Shown here: positions 27,953 through 35,454 of the stretch, piece by piece
Layout of the letters: each line of letters opens with the position of its first letter
Position numbering within the stretch: the first letter of the stretch is position 1
Assembly: GCA_035295165.1 (NCBI GenBank)
Contig: DATGJN010000108.1
Coordinates: 41,685 to 105,684, forward strand
Source: a bacterium
GTDB taxonomy: Bacteria > Sysuimicrobiota > Sysuimicrobiia > Sysuimicrobiales > Segetimicrobiaceae
Direction: 5' to 3'
Length of the DNA: 64,000 nucleotides
Program-made: the position numbers and the translations under genes
Notes under the pieces: model-generated
Told to the model about the DNA's origin: nothing
Databases searched by the model: none
What the model saw: only the letters and a program-made list of their open reading frames with translations

Positions 27953-28138
27953 TCACCGGGCGCGCGCGCCGGCCACCAACATCGCCACGAACGTCGCGAG
28001 ATAGGTCGCGGCCGCGAGCGCCACCACGGCCGCGGTCCACCGCACATCCCGCGGACGGTAGACGCGCATATAGAGGTACGCGGCGAGGAAGATCGCGCAC
28101 TCGGCGAGGTTGAGCGCGAGGAAGAACGGTACCGGCAT
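27953..28138 (-). CDS. Small two-helix membrane protein
   Basis: A 61-residue protein with two hydrophobic segments, FFLALNLAECAIFLAAYLYM (5-24) and, after a short RVYRPRDVRW loop, AAVVALAAATYLATFVAML (36-54). A GATGAGGG tract precedes the ATG. It is 88 bases upstream of the ABC ATPase gene on the same strand and may be the first gene of that operon. No family was recognised. Composition is gene-like, but short GC-rich frames can mimic this, so it remains provisional. Confidence 0.5.
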   Translation of the reverse strand: MPVPFFLALNLAECAIFLAAYLYMRVYRPRDVRWTAAVVALAAATYLATFVAMLVAGARAR

Positions 28139-28173
28139 CCCTCATCCCCGCCCCGCCCTGGCCACGCCGGGGT

Positions 28174-28290
28174 GAGGCCGTCGACCTCCCGCCGCGCCGC
28201 GAGCAGGTTCGCCGACGGCGCCTGATATGGGATGACGCAGCCAGGCGCCACGACGACGCGGTGGCCGTGCGTCTGGCGTACATGGCTCAT
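28174..28290 (-). pseudogene. Remnant of a uroporphyrinogen-decarboxylase-like C-terminus
   Basis: About 39 codons from ATG at 28290 read HGHRVVVAPGCVIPYQAPSA and then NLLAARREVDGL. This matches the C-terminal APGCxIPxxxPxxNLxA segment of uroporphyrinogen-decarboxylase/cobamide-methyltransferase-type proteins. Neither the rest of the ~350-residue protein nor a stop directly after the match is present. It appears to be a fragment left just upstream of the small membrane protein. The assignment rests on one short motif. Confidence 0.35.
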
Positions 28291-28363
28291 CGCATTGTTC
28301 CTCTTCACGCGCGGCTGGCCCCGATCCGGCACGCCCGACCGTCACAGCCGACAGATCGGCGCC

Positions 28364-28372
28364 ATTGTAACA
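28364..28372 (-). promoter_or_regulatory. Extended -10 promoter candidate for the ABC/CoA operon
   Basis: The minus strand reads TGTTACAAT, an extended -10 (TGn plus TACAAT, identical to the tRNA-Pro -10). No good -35 lies 17 bases upstream (TGGGAG). It would start a message ~220 bases ahead of the small membrane protein and the ABC genes. Confidence 0.4.
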
Positions 28373-28530
28373 AACTGACACGGCCACTCCCACGGGTCAC
28401 GCCGGCGCGGTGCTGCACGACGGAGAGGACGCGACAGGGTCGTGCCGAGAAGTTCTCGAGGCGCCCGGCGGCCTGCGCCACCCCAGCGGGAGACGTGGGC
28501 CATCTGCAGTACCGCGAAGGAGGGAACCCC

Positions 28531-30204
28531 GTGCTCGAGTTGGACCTAGTCTCGCAGTCTCACCTTGTCGAGTACAATCGGGAAATCGCGCGCTGGACAC
28601 GCCTGTCCGGCAGTCCGGACGAGCAGCACGCCGCGACGTACGCGGCGGCACAGCTCCGCGGGTTCGGCTATGCCGCGCAGGTCGTGACGCACGACGCCTA
28701 CATCAGCCTGCCCGGCGCGGCGACGCTGCGCGTCACGCGCCCCGAGCCGCGCGAGGTCTTCTGCATCACGCACTCGATGGGGCGATCGACCGGGGTGGCC
28801 GGTGTGTCCGGCGATCTCGTTTACGTCGGCAAGGGCCGCCCCGAGGACTACGCGCGCGCCGGCGCCGCCGGGAAGATCGCGCTCATCGACGATCTCGCAA
28901 CCCCCGAGCAGGCGGTCGCGGGGACCGAGTTGGGCGTGGCGGGGCTCATCTTCATCAGTGGCCGGCATGCGCATGAGATGTGCGTCTCCCCCGTCTGGGG
29001 CAACCCAGCCCCGAGCACGGCCGGCACCCTGCCGCGCATTCCGATGGTCTCCGTGCACCAAGAGGACGGCCAGCGGCTGCGCCGCCTCTGCGAGGACGGT
29101 CCCGCGATGGTCCACATGACGGCGGACGTCCGGACCGGCTGGACCGGGACGCCGATCGTCATCGCCGATCTCAGCCCCGGGCACCCCGACGCCGAGGCGG
29201 AGATGTTCGTCCTGTTCTCAGGGCACCTCGACGGGTGGCACCTCGGCGCGATGGACAACGGGAGCGCCAACGCGACGATGCTCGAGGTCGCGAGAGTACT
29301 TGCGCCCCGACGCGGCGGGTTCCGCCGCGGCCTCCGCCTCGCCCTGTGGTCCGGCCACTCCCACGGCCGGTATTCGTCGTCGGCGTGGTACGCGGACAAT
29401 CACTGGTTCGACCTCGCCGACCACTGCGTCGCGCACGTGAACATCGACTCCGTGGGGGCGGTGGGGGCGGACCGGTTTGTCACGAACTCGATGCCCGAGA
29501 CGGCGGGGCTCGGCGTCTGGGCCGTCCGACAGGTGGCGGGGGCGGAACTCACGCCCAAGCGCGTCGGCCGCGACTCCGACCAGTCGTTCACGGGGATCGG
29601 GATCCCGTCACTGTTCGGCTCTCTCTCGCACCAGGACGACGGCAGCCTCGGGTGGTGGTGGCACACCCCGCACGATACCCTGGACAAGATCGACCCGGCG
29701 CGGCTCGCGCGGGACGCCAAGGTCTTCGCGCTGGCCCTGGACCGCCTGCTCACGGACCCGGTCCTCCCGCTCGACTACACCGCGAGCGCGGCCGATCTCC
29801 GGGGTCGGTTGGAGGGCCTGGCCGGCGACGCCGGACCGTCGTTCGACCTCTCGCCGGCGATCGACGCGGTCGCGCGCCTGGAGGCGCTCTGCGCACGGGT
29901 GCAGCGCGCTGCCGCCGGGGCCACCGGCGCGCGCGCGGGGGCGATCAACGACTGTCTACGGGCGCTCGGACGCGCGCTCATCCCGGCGACGTACACGGTC
30001 GCCGGGCGGTACGCGCACGACCCGGCGCTCGACCACACGTTCCTGCCGCGACTCGCGGCCGCCCGGCGGCTTGGGGCGCTGGCCCCAGACAGCGACGAGG
30101 CCCGGTTCCTCCGCGTCGATCTGGTACGCGGCCGCAACGCGGTGGTCGATGCGGTGCGAACCGCCTGCCGCGCGGCGGAGGACTGTCTCGCAAGCGGTAT
30201 GTAA
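28531..30204 (+). CDS. M28 family peptidase-like protein with altered active site
   Basis: A 557-residue protein of the M28 aminopeptidase group with an inserted PA domain (~90-200: KIALIDDLATPEQAVAG, PMVSVHQEDG). Metal-ligand positions present are FSGHLDGWHLGAMDNGSA (H232, D234, D242), D306 in NIDSVGA, and a late His in WWWHTPHDTLDKID. The segment that normally reads GEEQG, with the catalytic Glu and a metal Glu, is GHSHG (275-279). The start is GTG at 28531 because AAGGAGGG stands seven bases before it; the open frame extends to 28261 without homology. No signal peptide is evident. It precedes a peptide-type binding protein by 116 bases, suggesting linked function. Hydrolytic activity is uncertain. 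Confidence 0.88.
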   Translation: MLELDLVSQSHLVEYNREIARWTRLSGSPDEQHAATYAAAQLRGFGYAAQVVTHDAYISLPGAATLRVTRPEPREVFCITHSMGRSTGVAGVSGDLVYVGKGRPEDYARAGAAGKIALIDDLATPEQAVAGTELGVAGLIFISGRHAHEMCVSPVWGNPAPSTAGTLPRIPMVSVHQEDGQRLRRLCEDGPAMVHMTADVRTGWTGTPIVIADLSPGHPDAEAEMFVLFSGHLDGWHLGAMDNGSANATMLEVARVLAPRRGGFRRGLRLALWSGHSHGRYSSSAWYADNHWFDLADHCVAHVNIDSVGAVGADRFVTNSMPETAGLGVWAVRQVAGAELTPKRVGRDSDQSFTGIGIPSLFGSLSHQDDGSLGWWWHTPHDTLDKIDPARLARDAKVFALALDRLLTDPVLPLDYTASAADLRGRLEGLAGDAGPSFDLSPAIDAVARLEALCARVQRAAAGATGARAGAINDCLRALGRALIPATYTVAGRYAHDPALDHTFLPRLAAARRLGALAPDSDEARFLRVDLVRGRNAVVDAVRTACRAAEDCLASGM

Positions 30205-30320
30205 CGGGCCACAGAGGACTCGCCCCGACCGCTCACGAAACGTGTCGGCCATTGTCGCCGGAACGATCCAGGCGGAACGACCGTAGGCGGAACAGCATCA
30301 TTCGTGAAGGAGGGGACACG

Positions 30321-31958
30321 ATGACGCATGGTGGTTGGCGGTCGGGGATCTCTCGCCGCAGGTTCCTCCAGACCCTCGGCCTCGGCGCGGCCGCGCTTGG
30401 GGCCGGCACGGCCGGCCTCGACGATCTGCTCCGTCCCGGGGGCGCCGCGGCGGCCGCGGCGGGCCCAGACACGTTGGTCGTGGCGCAGGACACGTCGGTG
30501 CAGACCCTGGACCCCAACATCGTCTACGACAACACCGTCCGCATCACCCGGGGCATCTACGAAAGTCTCGTGACGCTGCGGGGCGCCACGGCGCAGATCG
30601 TCCCGAGGCTCGCAACGTCGTGGCAGAGCACGCCGGACGCGAAGGTCTGGACGTTCAAGTTGCGGTCCGGCGTCAAGTTCCATGACGGGACGGCGTTCAC
30701 GTCCGCGGCGGTCAAGAGCACGGTCGAGCGCCTGATCAAGATCAACCGGGGCATGGGCTACGCGTACAAGGGCGTCGTCGACACCATCGACACCCCCGAC
30801 CCGCTGACGGTCAAGTTCAACCTGACCGGCCCCGACGCGGCGTTCGCGGCCAAGCTGGCGGCCGTGTCGGGCGCGCTGATGGTCAGCCCGGCGGCGATCG
30901 CCGCGCATACGTCCGGCACCGACATGGGGCAGGGCTGGCTCGCGACCAACGCGGCCGGCACCGGACCGTACGTGCTGGAGAGCTATGACAAGGGCGCCGG
31001 GCAGGTCGTGCTCTCAGCGTTCCCGGGGTACTGGGGCGGGTGGCAGGGGCAGCACGTGAAGCGGATCATCTTCAAGATCACCCCGGAGGCGTCGACGCAA
31101 CGCCTGATGCTCGAACAGGCCGATGCGGACGTCCTCACGATCGTGGCACCCGACCTCATCGACGCGCTCTCGAAGGAGAACGGGATCAAGGTCGCGTCGT
31201 TCCCGACCCAGCGAATCTTCTACATCGCGATGCACTGCCAACGCCCGCCGCTCAACGACGTGAAGATCCGGCAGGCGATCTCCTATGCGTTCGACTACAA
31301 TGGCGCCCGGGACCTGATCTTCAACGGCAAGCTGGACCCGCTGTACGGCCCGCTGCCCAACACGGATCCGGCGCATCTCTTTGCCGAAGACAAGCCGTAC
31401 CATCTGGACATGGCGAAAGCCAAGCAGCTCCTCAGCGAGTCGAGCCATCCGACCGGCGGCTTCACGTTGAGCCTGCTCGTGTTCCAGGGCGACCCGACGT
31501 ACCAGAAGGTCGCGCAGATCATCCAGGCGCAGCTCAAACCGCTCAACATCACCGTCACGATCCAGGAGATGCAGTCCTCCGTCCTGCTGGACAAGGCCGG
31601 CAAGCCGGAGACCGCGCCGGACCTGCTGCCGATCCGCAACTACCCCGACTACGCGGACCCCTCGTCGATGCTCGACGCCACGTTCGGCAAGGACGCGTGG
31701 GGCACCGCGGGGTGGAACTTCAGCTTCTACGCGAACGACAAGGTCGAAGCGCTGATGAAGCAGGCGAACCAGATCACGAACCAGCCGAAGCGCATCCAGC
31801 TGTACAAAGACGCCCAGAAGGTCATCGTGAACGAGGCCGCCGCGATTTTCATCGGGACCTTGATCAACCGCGTACCGATGCGGTCGAACGTCCAAGGGTA
31901 CAGCTTCAATCCGTACCTGGGCAATACGTTCGACCTGTACGCGATCTCGAAGAGCTAG
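30321..31958 (+). CDS. Peptide-type ABC transporter substrate-binding protein
   Basis: Exported family 5 solute-binding protein (DppA/OppA group), 545 residues. The N-terminus carries a Tat motif, ISRRRFLQTLGLGAAALGAG, followed by an Ala-rich cleavage region. The mature protein shows VQTLDPNIVYDN, WTFKLRSGVKFHDGTAF (~110-126, the family signature), TGPYVLESYDKG, and the late IFIGTLINRVPMRSN. AAGGAGGGG precedes the ATG at 30321; an upstream open frame to 28980 only runs opposite and across the peptidase gene. It is followed by two matching permeases. Ligand: probably a peptide or similar oligomer. Confidence 0.95.
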   Translation: MTHGGWRSGISRRRFLQTLGLGAAALGAGTAGLDDLLRPGGAAAAAAGPDTLVVAQDTSVQTLDPNIVYDNTVRITRGIYESLVTLRGATAQIVPRLATSWQSTPDAKVWTFKLRSGVKFHDGTAFTSAAVKSTVERLIKINRGMGYAYKGVVDTIDTPDPLTVKFNLTGPDAAFAAKLAAVSGALMVSPAAIAAHTSGTDMGQGWLATNAAGTGPYVLESYDKGAGQVVLSAFPGYWGGWQGQHVKRIIFKITPEASTQRLMLEQADADVLTIVAPDLIDALSKENGIKVASFPTQRIFYIAMHCQRPPLNDVKIRQAISYAFDYNGARDLIFNGKLDPLYGPLPNTDPAHLFAEDKPYHLDMAKAKQLLSESSHPTGGFTLSLLVFQGDPTYQKVAQIIQAQLKPLNITVTIQEMQSSVLLDKAGKPETAPDLLPIRNYPDYADPSSMLDATFGKDAWGTAGWNFSFYANDKVEALMKQANQITNQPKRIQLYKDAQKVIVNEAAAIFIGTLINRVPMRSNVQGYSFNPYLGNTFDLYAISKS

Positions 31959-31973
31959 CCGGCGCCGCAGCCG

Positions 31974-32978
31974 TTGGCTGCCTACATCCTGAGAAGGCTC
32001 GCCCTGCTCCCGCCGTTGCTGGTCGGGGTGAGCCTGCTTCTTTTTATCCTCACCCATCTCGTCCCGGCGGACCCCGCGAAGCTGATCGCCGGCGAGCACG
32101 CCGGGCCGGATCAGGTCGCCGCGGTCCGGCACGCGTTCGGCCTGGACCGGCCCCTGCCCGTGCAGTACGTCGTGTACCTCGGGAAGCTGGCGCGCGGGGA
32201 CCTCGGCATGGCGATGCAGACCAACAGCCCGGTGCTGAGCGACCTGACGGAGTACGTCCCCGCGACGATCGAACTCGCGGGAGCCGCGATGCTGCTGACC
32301 ATCGTCGTCGGCATCCCCATCGGCGTGCTCTCCGCCGTCCGGTCCGGCAGTGTGATCGACCTGCTCGCGCAGGTCCTGAGTGTGAGCGGGCTCTCGTTCC
32401 CGATCTTCTTCTTTGGCATCCTGCTGCAGCTCATCTTCGTCCGGTGGCTGAACTGGTTCCCGCTCGCAGGACGCCTCGCCATCACGGCGACGGCCCCGCC
32501 GCACGTGACGGGCCTGTACGTGGTGGACAGCGCGCTCGCCGGCAACCTCGGGGACCTGCAGAGCGCCGCGCTCCACCTCGTCCTGCCGAGCCTGACGCTC
32601 GCGCTCACGGCGCTCGCGCCCACGATCCGGATGACGCGCTCAACGATGCTCGAGGTCCTTTCGCAGGACTACGTCCGAACCGCCTGGGCCAAGGGCCTGG
32701 TGTCGAAGCGCGTGTTCCTCCACCACGGACTGCGCAACGCGCTCATCCCGGTGATCACCGTCCTGGGACTGTACACCAGCAGCCTGCTCGGTGGCGTCTT
32801 CCTGGTCGAGTTGATCTTCAACTGGCCGGGCGTCGGGCTCTACAGCGTCAACGCAATCACGACGCTCGACTACTCGGCGATCATGGGGACGTCTCTGCTC
32901 CTGACCGTGATGTTCGTCCTGATCAACCTCGGCGTGGACATCCTGTATGCTGTCGTCGACCCCCGCATCCGCTACTAG
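31974..32978 (+). CDS. ABC transporter permease (DppB/OppB type)
   Basis: Inner-membrane permease, 334 residues, TTG start 15 bases after the binding-protein stop. It begins AAYILRRLALLPPLLVGVSL, the usual DppB N-terminus. The periplasmic segment LGLDRP-type (FGLDRPLPVQYVVYLGKLAR) and the EAA loop MLEVLSQDYVRTAWAKGLVS are conserved, as is FNWPGVGLYSVNAI near the C-terminus. It overlaps the next permease by 32 bases. The ATPases for this system are not in this operon. Confidence 0.94.
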   Translation: MAAYILRRLALLPPLLVGVSLLLFILTHLVPADPAKLIAGEHAGPDQVAAVRHAFGLDRPLPVQYVVYLGKLARGDLGMAMQTNSPVLSDLTEYVPATIELAGAAMLLTIVVGIPIGVLSAVRSGSVIDLLAQVLSVSGLSFPIFFFGILLQLIFVRWLNWFPLAGRLAITATAPPHVTGLYVVDSALAGNLGDLQSAALHLVLPSLTLALTALAPTIRMTRSTMLEVLSQDYVRTAWAKGLVSKRVFLHHGLRNALIPVITVLGLYTSSLLGGVFLVELIFNWPGVGLYSVNAITTLDYSAIMGTSLLLTVMFVLINLGVDILYAVVDPRIRY

Positions 32979-33843
32979 TATCGGGACCACCGCCGGGACG
33001 AGCTATCTGCGCCGCTCGTTCCGGCTGCTCACGCGCATCCCGGGAGCGTGGATCGGCGCGGCGAGCGTCGCGCTGCTGGTCCTGGTCGCGTTGTTCGGCC
33101 CGGCGGTGGCGCCGCACGATCCGTTCCACATCTCGGCCGCGGAGAAGCTCCAAGGCCCGTCGCCCAACCACTGGTTCGGGACCGACGACCTGGGGCGGGA
33201 TCTGCTCAGCCGGGTGCTCACCGGCGCCCGCATCTCCCTCGCCGTCGCCGTCGTCGTCCTCGTCTTGGCGATGGTGCTCGGCGTCGGTCTCGGGCTGATC
33301 GCGGGCTACTGGGGCGGATGGGTGGATGAAGTGCTGATGCGCACCACCGACGTGTTTCTCGCGTTTCCGCGGCTCGTCCTGGCGGTCGCGATCGCCGCGA
33401 CGCTGGGGGCCGGGTTGTCCAACACCGTGCTCGCGATCGCCCTGTCGTGGTGGCCGTGGTACACCCGCCTCGTTCGCGGGCAGTTGCTGTCGATGCGCGA
33501 GCAGGAGTACGTCCAGGCCGCCGTCTCCCTCGGCGCGGGGCGACCGCGCATCTTGCTCCGCCACCTCCTCCCCAACGTCGGCACGACGGTCGTGATCCAG
33601 GCTTCGATCGACATCGGGTTCGCGATCCTGGCGACGGCGAGCCTGAGCTTCATCGGCCTCGGCGCGCAGCCGCCCACGCCGGAGTGGGGCGCGATCATCG
33701 CACAGGCGCGCAGCTACATGGTGGATGCCTGGTGGTATCCGACGTTTCCGGGGATGGCGATCTTCTTCGCCGTGCTCGGCTTCAACCTGCTCGGGAATGC
33801 GGTCCGTGACGCGTTCGACCCGCGGCTTCGCTCCGTCGCGTAG
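32947..33843 (+). CDS. ABC transporter permease (DppC/OppC type)
   Basis: Second permease, 298 residues. The N-terminal domain has PHDPFHISAAEKLQGPSPNH and WFGTDDLGRDLLSRVLTGAR, the conserved OppC_N features. The EAA loop is MREQEYVQAAVSLGAGRPRI, and SFIGLGAQPPTPEWGAII is the family C-terminal signature. Start overlaps the preceding permease by 32 bases. No ATPase genes follow: the next gene belongs to an RND pump. The ATPases at 50103-52073, or others outside the window, would be needed. Confidence 0.94.
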   Translation: MLSSTPASATSIGTTAGTSYLRRSFRLLTRIPGAWIGAASVALLVLVALFGPAVAPHDPFHISAAEKLQGPSPNHWFGTDDLGRDLLSRVLTGARISLAVAVVVLVLAMVLGVGLGLIAGYWGGWVDEVLMRTTDVFLAFPRLVLAVAIAATLGAGLSNTVLAIALSWWPWYTRLVRGQLLSMREQEYVQAAVSLGAGRPRILLRHLLPNVGTTVVIQASIDIGFAILATASLSFIGLGAQPPTPEWGAIIAQARSYMVDAWWYPTFPGMAIFFAVLGFNLLGNAVRDAFDPRLRSVA

Positions 33844-33943
33844 CCGAAATCGCCGCCGCTTCCTCGGCACCCGGGGGGGTCCAACCGACGCGCCGCGGAT
33901 GCGCGCCGCCGTTCGCGTCGTTTAGCGTAGGGACCGCAGTTGC

Positions 33944-33983
33944 CCCCGGGACCCCGGGGTACCGTGTGCCCGCCCGGCCGGGC
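33944..33983 (+). terminator. GC-rich hairpins between permease operon and RND genes
   Basis: CCCCGGG/CCCGGGG (33944-33959) and the 12-base palindrome GCCCGGCCGGGC (33972-33983) lie back to back in the 198-base gap after the permease stop. No T-run follows, so termination would be Rho-assisted or only partial. They could also shape the adaptor leader. Confidence 0.3.
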
Positions 33984-34041
33984 AGGGAGCGGGCGCGGGG
34001 CGTCCAAGCTAACAAGCTAATCGGAGAGGTGGGATGGACCC

Positions 34042-35454
34042 ATGACATACCGGACGGGCGCACCGCGCCCCTCGGCGAGGCCGCCACAACCGGTTCGATC
34101 GTCCCCGCACCACGGATGGCGCCGGCGGGGCCTCGCGCTGACGGCCGCGATCGCCGGCTTGGTCCTCGCCGGGTGCAGCGCCCGGGCACGGACGCCAGAC
34201 ACTCGGGCCGTCGCCCCGCCGCCTCCGGCCGTCGTCGTCACGGAGGCGATCCAGCGGACCGTGCCGATCTACGAAGAGAACGTGGCCCAAACAGTCGCCG
34301 TCCAGACCGTCGACCTGAAGGCACAGATCGGCGGCACGCTCGAGCAGGTCCTGTTTAAGCAGGGCGCCGAGGTGAAACACGGACAGCTGCTGTTCGTCAT
34401 CGATCAGCGTCCGTACACGGCGGCGCTCCAATCGGCGCAGGCGCAGCTGGCGACCGCGCAGGCCAACCTGCAGCAGGCGCTCGAACAGGTGCAGCTCGCC
34501 CAGGCCAAGGCGCAACTGGCGGCACTCCAAGCGACGCAGGTGAACGCCCAGAAGCAGGTGGAGCGCGACCGCTATCTCGTGGCGCAGCAGGCGGTCGCCC
34601 AGCAGCAGCTGGACAACGATACCGCGGCGGAGCAGGCGGCGGCGGCCAACGTGGCGGCGCAAGTCGCGGTGGTGAAGAACACGGCCCTGTCGACGCAGAC
34701 CGGCATCCAGCAGGCCCGCGCGGGCGTCCAGCAGGCCCAGGCGGCCGTGACGCAGGCCCAGCTGAACCTCCACTATACGACGGTCCAGGCGCCGGTCGAC
34801 GGCGTCGTCGGGCTGTTGAGCGTGGATCAGGGCAACCTCGTCGGGGCCAACGCGCAGCTCGCGACGATGTCCACGGTGGACCCGATCGTCGCGCAGTTCC
34901 ATTTGAGCGAGGTGACGTTCCTCGGCCTCCTGAAGCGCGCCTCCACGGAGGCGGCCCGCACGGGAGCGAGCGCCCTGAACGTGCCGTCGTTCCAGTTGGT
35001 GCTGGCGGACGGCAGCACCTATCCGCACCCCGGCACGTTCCGGACCCTTGACCGGGCCGTGGATCCGCAGACCGGGACGATCATCGTGCAAGCGGTATTC
35101 CCCAATCCCGAGCGGCTGCTGCGGCCGGGCATGTATGCTCGGGTGCGCGCCAAGCTGCAGGATCGTCCGAACACCGTCCTCGTCCCGCAGGTGGCGATCC
35201 AGGAAGTGCAGGGCGTCAAGACGGTGTTCGTGGTTGGGTCGGACAACACGGTCTCGGTGCGGTCGCTCACGGACGGTGGGCCGTACGGGCAGTTCTTCAT
35301 CGTCCTCGACGGCGTGCGCGCCGGGGAGCGAGTGATCGTGGAGGGTGTGCAAAAGGTGCGCCCGGGGATCCGGGTGTCGCCGACGACCCGGCCCGCACCG
35401 CCCCTCCCCGGGACGAACGGGCTCGCGGTTCCGACCGGGGGCCGCCCGTGCTGA
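34042..35454 (+). CDS. RND efflux periplasmic adaptor (membrane fusion) lipoprotein
   Basis: AcrA/MexA-type adaptor, 470 residues. After a basic N-terminus, a helix ends in the lipobox LVLAGC (Cys near residue 51), so it is lipid-anchored in the periplasm. A barrel-sandwich hybrid half ([24 protein letters not shown] segment ~95) flanks a long Gln/Ala-rich coiled-coil hairpin (~130-230). The second lipoyl half is [18 protein letters not shown], and a beta-barrel domain ends the protein. It overlaps the pump gene by seven bases. It links the inner-membrane pump to an outer-membrane channel not encoded here. Confidence 0.95.
   Translation: MTYRTGAPRPSARPPQPVRSSPHHGWRRRGLALTAAIAGLVLAGCSARARTPDTRAVAPPPPAVVVTEAIQRTVPIYEENVAQTVAVQTVDLKAQIGGTLEQVLFKQGAEVKHGQLLFVIDQRPYTAALQSAQAQLATAQANLQQALEQVQLAQAKAQLAALQATQVNAQKQVERDRYLVAQQAVAQQQLDNDTAAEQAAAANVAAQVAVVKNTALSTQTGIQQARAGVQQAQAAVTQAQLNLHYTTVQAPVDGVVGLLSVDQGNLVGANAQLATMSTVDPIVAQFHLSEVTFLGLLKRASTEAARTGASALNVPSFQLVLADGSTYPHPGTFRTLDRAVDPQTGTIIVQAVFPNPERLLRPGMYARVRAKLQDRPNTVLVPQVAIQEVQGVKTVFVVGSDNTVSVRSLTDGGPYGQFFIVLDGVRAGERVIVEGVQKVRPGIRVSPTTRPAPPLPGTNGLAVPTGGRPC

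Noticed and set aside
28980..30320. Upstream extension of the peptide-type binding protein
   Set aside because: It overlaps the whole M28 gene out of frame. The Tat signal and AAGGAGGGG at 30321 define the real start.
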